38,804 bases of DNA from Candidatus Gastranaerophilales bacterium (lineage in GTDB: Bacteria > Cyanobacteriota > Vampirovibrionia > Gastranaerophilales > Gastranaerophilaceae): assembly GCA_947624325.1 (NCBI GenBank), contig CANQJT010000012.1:1-38804 (forward strand), written 5' to 3'. Under the pieces are notes generated by a model that made no database searches, was not told the DNA's origin, and worked only from the letters and a program-made list of their open reading frames with translations. Positions 7,998 through 15,145 of this stretch are shown piece after piece. The first letter of the stretch is position 1. The number at the start of each line of letters is the position of its first letter. The position numbers were made by a program, and so were the translations under genes.

Positions 7998-9532
7998 ACA
8001 GGCTCCTCTTTCTTTAACATTATGGCATCAAGCAGCAGAAAAAAGAATTCGCTTCCTTTTCCTTTATCACTTTCAAGCCAAATTTTTCCGCCGTGAGCGG
8101 TAATAATTTGTTTTGATAAATACAGTCCCAATCCCGTACTGATTGACCGTTTTTCCTGTGTACCCTGCGAAAATCTTTTAAAGAGTTTGGGAATATCTTT
8201 TTTTGGAATACCCTCGCCGTTATCTTTAACCGAGAAATGCAAATCATTTTCTTCTATTTCTGCTTTTACTTCAATAAGTCCGCCGTCTTGTGTATATTTA
8301 ACTGCATTCCCAAGCAGATTTACAATAACTCTTCTAAGTTCATTTCTGTCTGCAACTATTTCAGCTTTATCAAGATTTTTAAATAATTTTTCTATTTTTT
8401 GATTTTTACTGTCCGCAATGACTTTAATTTGTTCAATACATTCATTAACCAACGGTTCAAACGGAAAAGATGTTTTAACAAGTCTTAGTCTGCCTGCTTC
8501 ATATTTATAAACTTCCAACAAAGTATTAACTAATCCCAGCATATCTTCACTGCTTTTTTTCATAGTTTCAAGCAGCATTTTTTGTTTATCGGTAAGTTCA
8601 CCTAATTTACCGTTTAAAAAATATTCCAAAGTTTGAATAGTTGCAACCGAAGGAGTTCTTAAATCATGAGTTAATGTAGCAATAAAATCTTCACGAAGCC
8701 GTTCCATTTCTTTTTGCACATTAACATTCCTTATAACAAAAACATACATTCCGTCTTCTGTATTATTTTTTGGCGGAATAAAAGCAGAACTTATTTCAAC
8801 GGGAATTTTGTTCCCGTTTACCGCATTCAATATTTCAATATTTCTTAAAAGTTTTTCTTCTTCACTTGAAAATACTTCATTCCAATTTATTTCATCCGTT
8901 ATAAACAAATCATTTGCATTTTTTGTTAAAAGGATTTCTTCTGATAATCCAAATAATGATTCACACATAGGATTAACATCCAATAATTTTCCTTCACTAT
9001 TCAGGATTATAATTCCGTCTGCACAGTTGTTAATTACAGCCGATAATTTTTCATTCATTTCAATAATATCAGCTGTTTTAGCTTTAACTAATTCTTCAAG
9101 ATTATTTGAATATTCTTTTAATTTTTTATTTTTTTCTTCCAAAGAAATAATAAGCTGAGACCGTTCATAAGCATTTTTAATATTTATAATAAGTTCATCA
9201 TTATCCCAGGGTTTTTCAATATATTTATATAAACCCACCTCGTTAATAGCTTTTATTGCATTTTCTTTGTCCGCATAACCCGTAAGTAAAATCATACTTG
9301 CATTTGGATAGAGCTTTTTTGCTTCGGATAAAAATTCTATACCGTTCATTTTTGGCATCATAAAATCAGAAATTATAACATCTCTCGGGTTTTTTTGAAG
9401 GTAATCGAGAGCATTTTCAGGACTGTTAAAGAATACAACATCATTAAATCCTTCCAATGTCAATAATGACTTTAAAGAAGAAGTTACTAAATTATCATCA
9501 TCCAAAACTAATAATTTATATGAAAACTGCAT
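7985..9532 (-). CDS. REC-PAS-HisKA-HATPase histidine kinase
   Basis: 515 residues. An N-terminal receiver (about 5-120) has D11/D12/D13, phosphoacceptor D56 in IISDFMMPKMNG, T84 and K107. A coiled linker (125-160) leads to a PAS domain (about 160-270, AVINNCADGIIILNSEGK to VFVIRNVN). HisKA has H289 in the H-box ATLTHDLRTP. The HATPase has an N-box RRVIVNLLGNAVKYT, a G1 motif VKDNGEGIP and a G2 region STGLGLYLSK. There are no membrane segments, so it is cytoplasmic and probably receives input through its own receiver from another kinase. It is first in a coupled set with the NarL-type regulator and a secreted protein. Pairing receiver input with kinase output makes it a phosphorelay middle element. 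Confidence 0.93.
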   Translation of the reverse strand: MQFSYKLLVLDDDNLVTSSLKSLLTLEGFNDVVFFNSPENALDYLQKNPRDVIISDFMMPKMNGIEFLSEAKKLYPNASMILLTGYADKENAIKAINEVGLYKYIEKPWDNDELIINIKNAYERSQLIISLEEKNKKLKEYSNNLEELVKAKTADIIEMNEKLSAVINNCADGIIILNSEGKLLDVNPMCESLFGLSEEILLTKNANDLFITDEINWNEVFSSEEEKLLRNIEILNAVNGNKIPVEISSAFIPPKNNTEDGMYVFVIRNVNVQKEMERLREDFIATLTHDLRTPSVATIQTLEYFLNGKLGELTDKQKMLLETMKKSSEDMLGLVNTLLEVYKYEAGRLRLVKTSFPFEPLVNECIEQIKVIADSKNQKIEKLFKNLDKAEIVADRNELRRVIVNLLGNAVKYTQDGGLIEVKAEIEENDLHFSVKDNGEGIPKKDIPKLFKRFSQGTQEKRSISTGLGLYLSKQIITAHGGKIWLESDKGKGSEFFFLLLDAIMLKKEEPVWTT

Positions 9533-9598
9533 CTATCCACAATCCCCCTAATAAAATAATAGTTTACCTTAAATAAATAAACAAATATTTAACAAATA

Positions 9599-11587
9599 TT
9601 AAGTTTCAGAACTTAATACATCTTCAATTTTAGAATATTTACCATTAAGATTTTCTATATATTTACGGGTCAACTCAATTTCAGCTTTTATACCATCTAT
9701 TATTTGAGGAGTTCTTACATTTGCTGACAGTTCATTAATTGTTCTGATTTGTCCGCAGATTTTATTATATTCATCATCAGCCTGTTTTTTAGGCATAATT
9801 GCCGTTTCATTTTCCAAGGATTTAATTTGAATTTTAATTCTTTCAATTTCATTTTGTAAATGTTTTTTCTGCTCTTGAATTTTGAATTTTTGATTTTCAA
9901 GTTCTTTACTTCTTAATGACTGCTTATAAGCAATAACGACAGGCTGATTAATTAACTTTTGAAGCTCAATTTCAGCCTGAATTTTAGCATAACTTCTTAT
10001 TAAACCTTTAACAGAATTGGAATCAGCCTTATATCCTACGGCTTTTATTACATTCAATATATCAAGATATTTATTATAAATTTCCTGTTCATCTTCAGAA
10101 TAATTTTTAATATCAAATTTTTCGGAAGGAAGTGTTTTTAATTCCTCACTGCATTCACTTTCATCTTTAGTTAACTTAGCTAAATCATCTTCTTTTAAAG
10201 GTAAATCCCTTTTTATTTTTTCAAGCTGAATATATTTATTTATAATTGAATAGAAATATTTTTTCCGGGTTTCCAGCATATCAAGAGTTGCAAATTTATT
10301 ATTAAGAGATTCAAGTTCAACCTGTAGTTGAAGTGATTTTTCTTCATTTTGTGAGATTTGAGTTTTTTTATCCTCTAAATCATTATTTAAAGAATTAATT
10401 TTATCATTAATTTCCTCAATATCTTTTGGTGATAAAGGAAGGGTTTCTTGTCTTAATTTTTCTTTTTTCTTTGCCTTCCTTGATTTTTTAGATGAACCTG
10501 TTTTAGACATATTTTTTAAAGAATCTTCTAAGGATTTAATCTCTTCTCTAATTTTTGTTCTTTCTTTATATAAATTATCTAAATTTGCTTTTACCTCATC
10601 TAAATCAGCTTGTAATTTAATTCTTTTTAGAATTGCAGTAAACTCATCATTTTTGCACAATTCATCATATTTAGATTGAAGTCCATTAATATCATTTTCT
10701 TTCTGAGAAATTGCCTCCTCAAGATGAGAAATTAACCCTTCTATTTGATGTTTACAGTCATTTAACCTAAAGTTAGCAGTTGAATAATAATTAGCTGCAT
10801 CTTTCTGCTGAAAAATTAACCTGTCAGCGAATTTTAACATATTAGAAACAGAAAGTTCCGAGAAAAAACTTTTTTTATCTTCATCAGACATTTGAGATTG
10901 CGCATAACTAAACTTCTCTGCAGGCATATTATTTTTTATGGAAGGATACATCTTAAAAAATTCATAGAAAGACGTGCCTTTTTTTAAATCGTGATTACAG
11001 CAATAACAAGCTTCAACAAGATTTATATCAGAATTCTGATTTTCATTATTCTCATTTTGCGGAGATACATGGTCTATTGTAGATAATAAAGGATGCATAT
11101 TTTTTTTCAAAATTCTAAGCGCTTCATCCGTATCATAATCATAAATTTGCTTAAATATTTCCTCGCCTGTCAAAAAGGATTTATCATTAGAAAAAGCTAA
11201 AAATTTACGGAAAAATTCTATTTCGTCTTCATTTTCAAGTTTTTTAGCCACTTCTATTTCTTGAGAATTTTTTGCACCCGATAATTTTTCTAGTACACTT
11301 TTAACTTTACCTTCAAGCCTTCCTGCTTTATTAGATAAAATTTCCTTTGCAATACTTTCAATCTGCTTATCGTCATATACCTTGCATCCGCAATAAGCGC
11401 AGTGATTTGTAGGGTTTAAAATAGAATTTGCATCATATTTTTTAGCACCGAAACTTACAACATCACAATTTAAATTGCCTCTAAGTTTAACTGCAGGCAT
11501 TATCGGTGACGATACATTAGCCGTGCTTTTTGTAAATGTTTTTATTGGATTTATGTTATATAAACTGTTTATATTTAATATTTTCAC
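9599..11587 (-). CDS. HNH-like zinc domain fused to a long coiled coil
   Basis: 662 residues. After about 55 residues with no predicted domain (containing CDVVSFGAKK), C63-A-Y-C66 is followed by a ~105-residue helical insertion. Then come D172-H173 (STIDHVSPQ), N189 (INLVEAC) and C194-Y-C-C197-N198, with HDLKKG next. CxxC, DH, N and CxxC-N in this order are the layout of HNH endonucleases with a structural zinc. Residues about 260-660 are Lys/Glu/Leu-rich coiled coil with a Lys/Arg-rich break (SKKSRKAKKKEKLRQ, about 365-380). There is no signal peptide, membrane segment or Walker motif. Nuclease activity is inferred from motifs only; a structural zinc-binding scaffold is the alternative. It is separated from tuf by tuf's terminator. 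Confidence 0.55.
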   Translation of the reverse strand: MKILNINSLYNINPIKTFTKSTANVSSPIMPAVKLRGNLNCDVVSFGAKKYDANSILNPTNHCAYCGCKVYDDKQIESIAKEILSNKAGRLEGKVKSVLEKLSGAKNSQEIEVAKKLENEDEIEFFRKFLAFSNDKSFLTGEEIFKQIYDYDTDEALRILKKNMHPLLSTIDHVSPQNENNENQNSDINLVEACYCCNHDLKKGTSFYEFFKMYPSIKNNMPAEKFSYAQSQMSDEDKKSFFSELSVSNMLKFADRLIFQQKDAANYYSTANFRLNDCKHQIEGLISHLEEAISQKENDINGLQSKYDELCKNDEFTAILKRIKLQADLDEVKANLDNLYKERTKIREEIKSLEDSLKNMSKTGSSKKSRKAKKKEKLRQETLPLSPKDIEEINDKINSLNNDLEDKKTQISQNEEKSLQLQVELESLNNKFATLDMLETRKKYFYSIINKYIQLEKIKRDLPLKEDDLAKLTKDESECSEELKTLPSEKFDIKNYSEDEQEIYNKYLDILNVIKAVGYKADSNSVKGLIRSYAKIQAEIELQKLINQPVVIAYKQSLRSKELENQKFKIQEQKKHLQNEIERIKIQIKSLENETAIMPKKQADDEYNKICGQIRTINELSANVRTPQIIDGIKAEIELTRKYIENLNGKYSKIEDVLSSET

Positions 11588-11662
11588 TTTTGAATTTCTC
11601 TTAACTCACATGGGAAAAAACCTGTAAATAATATTTTTGTCACAATATTAAAATTCTTTTAC

Positions 11663-11698
11663 AAAAAAAGAGCCTGAACAAAAGTCCAAGCTCTTTTT
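11663..11698 (-). terminator. Rho-independent terminator of tuf
   Basis: On the minus strand AAAAAGAGC and GCTCTTTTT form a stem around an imperfect interior, and the descending arm ends in a run of seven T. It lies about 20 bp after the tuf stop. Confidence 0.85.
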
Positions 11699-11717
11699 AA
11701 ATATGATGTTAAAATTA

Positions 11718-12926
11718 TTAACCGATAATTTTATCAACAACACCTGCACCAACTGTACGACCGCCTTCTCTGATAGCGAATCTCATACCTTGTTCAATAG
11801 CAACAGGAGCGATTAATTCAACATCCATAACTACGTTATCACCGGGCATAACCATTTCGCCGTCAAATTTGATAGAACCTGTAACGTCAGTTGTTCTGAT
11901 ATAGAATTGAGGTCTGTAACCGGGGAAGAAAGGAGTATGACGACCACCTTCATCCTTAGTTAAAACGTAAACGTTAGCAGTAAATTTAGTGTGAGGTTTA
12001 ATAGAACCGGGAGCTGCTAAAACTTGACCTCTTTGAACATCAGTTTTATCAACACCTCTTAATAAAGTACCGATGTTATCACCTGCGATACCTTCATCAA
12101 GAAGTTTTCTGAACATTTCAACACCTGTAACGGTAGTTTTTTTAGTTTCGCCGAAACCAACGATTTCAACTTCCTGACCAACTTTAACTTTACCACGTTC
12201 AACTCTGCCTGTAGCAACTGTACCACGACCTGTGATAGAGAATACATCTTCAATAGGCATTAAGAACGGTTGATCAACATCACGTTCAGGGGTTGGAATC
12301 CAAGTATCAACTGCATCCATAAGTTCCCAAATTTTATCAACCCATTTATCTTGACCACGAGTAATTGTAGGATTAGCTTGAACTGCTTCTAAAGCTTTTA
12401 AAGCTGAACCTTTAATGAAAGGTGTGTTGTCGCCGTCGAATTCATATTTTGTTAATAATTCTCTTGCTTCCATTTCAACTAATTCAAGTAATTCTTCATC
12501 TTCAACCATATCACATTTATTTAAGAATACTACTAATTTAGGAACACCAACCTGACGAGCAAGTAAGATGTGTTCTCTTGTTTGAGGCATTGCACCATCT
12601 GTAGCTGCGATAACGAGGATAGCTCCATCCATTTGAGCTGCACCTGTAATCATGTTTTTAACATAGTCTGCGTGCCCGGGGCAGTCAACGTGTGCATAGT
12701 GTCTTGCATCAGTTTCATATTCAACGTGAGCAGTAGAGATAGTAATACCTCTAGCTTTTTCTTCGGGAGCTGCATCGATTTCATCAAACTTTTTAGCTTG
12801 AGCTTTACCAACAGCTGCCATACAAGATGTGATTGCTGCAGTTAATGTTGTTTTACCGTGGTCAACGTGACCTACAGTACCAATATTAACGTGCGGTTTG
12901 TTTCTTTCAAACTTTTCGCGTGCCAT
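11718..12926 (-). CDS. tuf: Translation elongation factor Tu
   Basis: 402 residues, near the usual length. It delivers aminoacyl-tRNA to the ribosome as a GTP complex. All G motifs are present: GHVDHGKT (about residues 18-25), RGITI, DCPGH, NKCD and a GSALKAL region. Domains 2 and 3 follow ([32 protein letters not shown]). The N-terminus [16 protein letters not shown] resembles cyanobacterial EF-Tu. The start is preceded by AAGGAG with about 9 nt spacing. It lies downstream of three tRNA genes on the same strand, as in the thrU-tyrU-glyT-thrT-tufB unit of E. coli, and probably shares their promoter. Its codon use is visibly more optimised than that of its neighbours. Confidence 0.99.
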   Translation of the reverse strand: MAREKFERNKPHVNIGTVGHVDHGKTTLTAAITSCMAAVGKAQAKKFDEIDAAPEEKARGITISTAHVEYETDARHYAHVDCPGHADYVKNMITGAAQMDGAILVIAATDGAMPQTREHILLARQVGVPKLVVFLNKCDMVEDEELLELVEMEARELLTKYEFDGDNTPFIKGSALKALEAVQANPTITRGQDKWVDKIWELMDAVDTWIPTPERDVDQPFLMPIEDVFSITGRGTVATGRVERGKVKVGQEVEIVGFGETKKTTVTGVEMFRKLLDEGIAGDNIGTLLRGVDKTDVQRGQVLAAPGSIKPHTKFTANVYVLTKDEGGRHTPFFPGYRPQFYIRTTDVTGSIKFDGEMVMPGDNVVMDVELIAPVAIEQGMRFAIREGGRTVGAGVVDKIIG

Positions 12927-12996
12927 GAGTTTAAACTCCTTTTTCTTTAATATTCTACTTTCCTATATTTTATACTAGGTTTTTTACTTTATAATC

Positions 12997-13068
12997 AGCC
13001 CTTGACGGGACTTGAACCCGTGACCTCTCCCTTACCAAGGGAGTGCGCTACCACTGCGCCACAAGGGC
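12997..13068 (-). tRNA. thrT: tRNA-Thr (anticodon GGU)
   Basis: Minus strand, 72 nt. Acceptor GCCCTTG pairs with CAAGGGC, D-stem GCGC/GCGC, anticodon stem CTCCC/GGGAG with loop TTGGTAA (anticodon GGT), T-arm ACGGG TTCAAGT CCCGT, discriminator T. CCA is not encoded. The last tRNA before tuf. Its first ~17 nt and leader are repeated three to four times upstream (13052-13398). The leader hairpin GGCTCA...TGAGCC includes the first three bases of the mature tRNA, so it may compete with the acceptor stem. Confidence 0.97.
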
Positions 13069-13398
13069 TCATTTGTTTTTGAGCCTGTTGCCGCTTACTC
13101 CCTACGGGAGTGCTTCCTCTCCTCGGACGTGACATTTAGTCACCTCCTCGTCGGCAGAGTCACTGCGCCACAAGGGCTCATTTGTTTTTGAGCCTGTTGC
13201 CGCTTACTCCCTACGGGAGTGCTTCCTCTCCTCGGACGTGACATTTAGTCACCTCCTCGTCGGCAGAGTCACTGCGCCACAAGGGCTCATTTGTTTCGAG
13301 CCTGTTGCTTCCCTGCTCGGCAGAGTCTTCCTCTCAGAAAACAATACTCAATTGTTTTCTTCGGCAGAGTGCCACAAGGGCTCATTTGTTTCGAGCCG
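13052..13398. repeat. 109-bp tandem repeat array anchored in the 5' end of tRNA-Thr
   Basis: Units 13052-13160 and 13161-13269 are identical over 109 bp. A third copy (13270 to about 13370) keeps the ends but has a different, shorter middle, and a fourth partial copy starts at 13371. Read on the minus strand, each unit holds the first ~17 nt of tRNA-Thr(GGU) with its leader, then ACTCTGCCGA, then hairpin modules: GTGAC/GTCAC, ACTCCC/GGGAGT and GGCTCA/TGAGCC. The third copy carries GAAAACAAT-N5-ATTGTTTTC instead of the first two. The array fills the roughly 350-bp gap between tRNA-Tyr and tRNA-Thr, where a tRNA-Gly is usual in this operon. I see no protein-coding potential. The sequence is GC-richer than its surroundings. 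Confidence 0.9.
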
Positions 13399-13419
13399 AA
13401 AACTCGACCCTTATAAAAA

Positions 13420-13502
13420 TGGGCAGAGGTGGATTCGAACCACCGTAGACTCACGTCAACAGATTTACAGTCTGTCGCCTTTAGCCACTCGGCCATCTAC
13501 CC
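13420..13502 (-). tRNA. tyrU: tRNA-Tyr (anticodon GUA)
   Basis: Minus strand, 83 nt, class II with a long variable arm. Acceptor GGGTAGA pairs with TCTGCCC with one G-T wobble, anticodon loop around CTGTAAA gives GTA, T-arm GGTGG TTCGAAT CCACC, discriminator A. CCA is not encoded. It follows tRNA-Thr(UGU) by 37 nt in the same transcript. Confidence 0.97.
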
Positions 13503-13539
13503 ATCAATATTTAATTGTTAATGTCCAATATCTTTAAAC

Positions 13540-13611
13540 AGCCGGTGATAGGAATCGAACCTACAACCTACGGTTTACAAAACCGTTGCTCTACCGTTGA
13601 GCTACACCGGC
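13540..13611 (-). tRNA. thrU: tRNA-Thr (anticodon UGU)
   Basis: Minus strand, 72 nt. Acceptor GCCGGTG pairs with CACCGGC, anticodon stem ACGGT/ACCGT with loop TTTGTAA (anticodon TGT), T-arm contains GGTTCGATTCC, discriminator T. CCA is not encoded. It is the first gene of the tRNA-tuf unit, just downstream of a strong promoter. Confidence 0.97.
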
Positions 13612-13630
13612 ACATTTATATGCTTATTGT

Positions 13631-13659
13631 ATAATATAAAGGACATACTCCATTGTCAA
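13631..13659 (-). promoter_or_regulatory. Strong sigma70-type promoter of the tRNA-tuf unit
   Basis: On the minus strand TTGACA (13659-13654), a 17-bp spacer and TATTAT (13636-13631) lie 20 bp before tRNA-Thr(UGU). Consensus -35 and ideal spacing fit a stable-RNA and translation-factor promoter. Confidence 0.85.
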
Positions 13660-13789
13660 GAAAAAATTATTTTTTTACTCCGTCTGGACTTTTTTTTTTC
13701 TATTAGTTATCATTATTCAATACCTTACCAATTTACTATGTTTATTTATTGATTTATTAATAAATTCGGTAAATAAAAAGGAGTAAACA

Positions 13790-14113
13790 ATGTCAAATGT
13801 TTTAGAAATAGATGATAATAATTTTAATCAGGAAGTAACGGAACAAGATAAACTCACGCTTGTTGATTTTTGGGCAACTTGGTGCGGACCTTGCAGAAAA
13901 TTATCTCCTGTTATTGAAGAACTTGCAAAAGAATTTGACGGCAAGGTAAAATTTGTTAAAATAAAAGCAGATGAAAATATTAAAACGGCACAAAATTATT
14001 CCATCAGCGGAGTCCCCTGTCTTTTATTATTCAAAAGCGGGGAAGTTGTTGAAAGAATAGTTAATATAGTTCCCAAGTCAATAATTTCATCCGCAATAAA
14101 TAAGCACTTATAA
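13790..14113 (+). CDS. trxA: Thioredoxin
   Basis: 107 residues, full length for a single-domain thioredoxin. The redox site W31-C32-G33-P34-C35 sits in VDFWATWCGPCRKLSP. The cis-Pro loop reads SGVPCLLLF, with Cys after the cis-proline where Thr is usual; this third Cys is notable but not unknown. Cytosolic (no signal peptide). The ATG follows AAGGAG by 7 nt. The next gene starts 1 nt after the stop, so it may be cotranscribed with the DUF805-like membrane proteins. The 178 bp between it and tRNA-Thr(UGU) hold the divergent tRNA promoter and AT-rich sequence in which I see nothing else certain. Confidence 0.95.
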   Translation: MSNVLEIDDNNFNQEVTEQDKLTLVDFWATWCGPCRKLSPVIEELAKEFDGKVKFVKIKADENIKTAQNYSISGVPCLLLFKSGEVVERIVNIVPKSIISSAINKHL

Positions 14114-14114
14114 T

Positions 14115-14573
14115 ATGAATAATAAAAATTACAATAACGACTTTTTTAGCTACAATGGTGTAATCGGAAGAAAAAATTATACCATTAATATGCTCATACT
14201 TTTTGGTTTATATATCGCTTTGAATTTCGTAAAATTTGAAACTTTCACTCAATTTACTAATGTTAAATTTATACTACCCGTTTTAATTTTTATGGTAAGT
14301 CTTTTTAAATTTGTAATTTTAATGTCTTCGCTTTCTGTTATTTACAGAAGAATTGCAGACATTTCCGCATTTCGTTCATACAATTTTAATCTTTCAATGA
14401 AAAGAATTTTTGTTTTGCTTTATGTTTTCCCCGTTTTGTATTTATTTTGCATAAGATATTTCCTTGATATAATGCCATTTTTAATAACAACTTTAGATTT
14501 TACGGTTCTATACATATTATTTCCTCTCGGGTTAATAGGAATATTTTTATTCTGCTTTATTAAAGCAAAATAG
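14115..14573 (+). CDS. DUF805-like inner-membrane protein
   Basis: 152 residues with four hydrophobic segments (about 26-42, 52-78, 95-115 and 125-148). The N-terminal phrase NGVIGRKNYTIN and the internal VIYRRIADIS match the two conserved spots of DUF805 proteins (GRxxRxxYW and the RRLHD loop), so I place it there as a divergent member. The function of the family is unknown. It begins 1 nt after the thioredoxin stop without an obvious ribosome-binding site, implying translational coupling. A paralogue follows 53 nt later. Confidence 0.55.
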   Translation: MNNKNYNNDFFSYNGVIGRKNYTINMLILFGLYIALNFVKFETFTQFTNVKFILPVLIFMVSLFKFVILMSSLSVIYRRIADISAFRSYNFNLSMKRIFVLLYVFPVLYLFCIRYFLDIMPFLITTLDFTVLYILFPLGLIGIFLFCFIKAK

Positions 14574-14626
14574 AAATTGTAATTTTTAAAAAACTACTTT
14601 ATACTATCAAAGGAGGTATTTAAACA

Positions 14627-15082
14627 ATGAGTGACGACAGGTTATTTGTTTCCAATAATCCTATTGGAAGAAAATGGTATTTTATAAACATAATAATTTT
14701 ATTAGGAATATATTTAGCAACTAATTATTCTTTTACCCAATATATAATTCCAAATACAAAAACAGCGGAATATCATCTTATTGCACAAGTAATAATGTAT
14801 TTCTTATACTTAATATACATTGTTACATTTTTTGCTCTTATTGACCGCAGATTATACGATATTACAGGAGATAGAGATTCTGTTCCTTATAAAACAGTCT
14901 CTCGCATTTTATCTTTGATTATTTTATACGAAATATTCATAACCGCAGTTAATGTATTATCAGCTAAATTACCTCCTAATATAATAGCTTTGAATATTTT
15001 AGCGGCAATATTCGTAATTATATTCGTCATTATTACATTTTTATTGTGCTTTTTTAAAGGTAAAATTTCAGGCAAAAATTAA
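14627..15082 (+). CDS. DUF805-like inner-membrane protein, paralogue
   Basis: 151 residues, four membrane segments, and the same two landmarks as its upstream neighbour: NNPIGRKWYFIN near the N-terminus and LIDRRLYDITGDRDS in the second cytoplasmic loop. The RRLYD form is closer to the DUF805 consensus than the upstream copy. It has a near-perfect ribosome-binding site, AAGGAGGT (14610-14617), 9 nt before the ATG, so it should be translated more strongly than its neighbour. The pair looks like an old tandem duplication. Confidence 0.6.
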   Translation: MSDDRLFVSNNPIGRKWYFINIIILLGIYLATNYSFTQYIIPNTKTAEYHLIAQVIMYFLYLIYIVTFFALIDRRLYDITGDRDSVPYKTVSRILSLIILYEIFITAVNVLSAKLPPNIIALNILAAIFVIIFVIITFLLCFFKGKISGKN

Positions 15083-15107
15083 ATTTATATAAAGACCTTT
15101 ATATGTA

Positions 15108-15134
15108 TGGTATAATAATTCTTATAGTTATAAG
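15108..15134 (+). promoter_or_regulatory. Extended -10 promoter and small leader hairpin of the citrate operon
   Basis: TGGTATAAT (15108-15116) is an extended -10 element with no clear -35. It is followed by CTTATA-GT-TATAAG (15121-15134), a 6-bp hairpin just before the ribosome-binding site AAGGAA of the first gene. Whether the hairpin regulates translation is unknown. Confidence 0.5.
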
Positions 15135-15145
15135 AAGGAAAAATT

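Noticed and set aside
13052-13398. CRISPR-like array
   Set aside because: The repeats are 109 bp, directly adjoining without spacers, and contain tRNA sequence; no cas genes are nearby.
13238-13537. Plus- and minus-strand open frames of 60-100 codons across 13238-13537
   Set aside because: They lie on tRNA-Tyr and the repeat array. The minus one (MAEWLKATDCKSVDVSLRWF) is a well-known false protein produced by reading through tRNA-Tyr.
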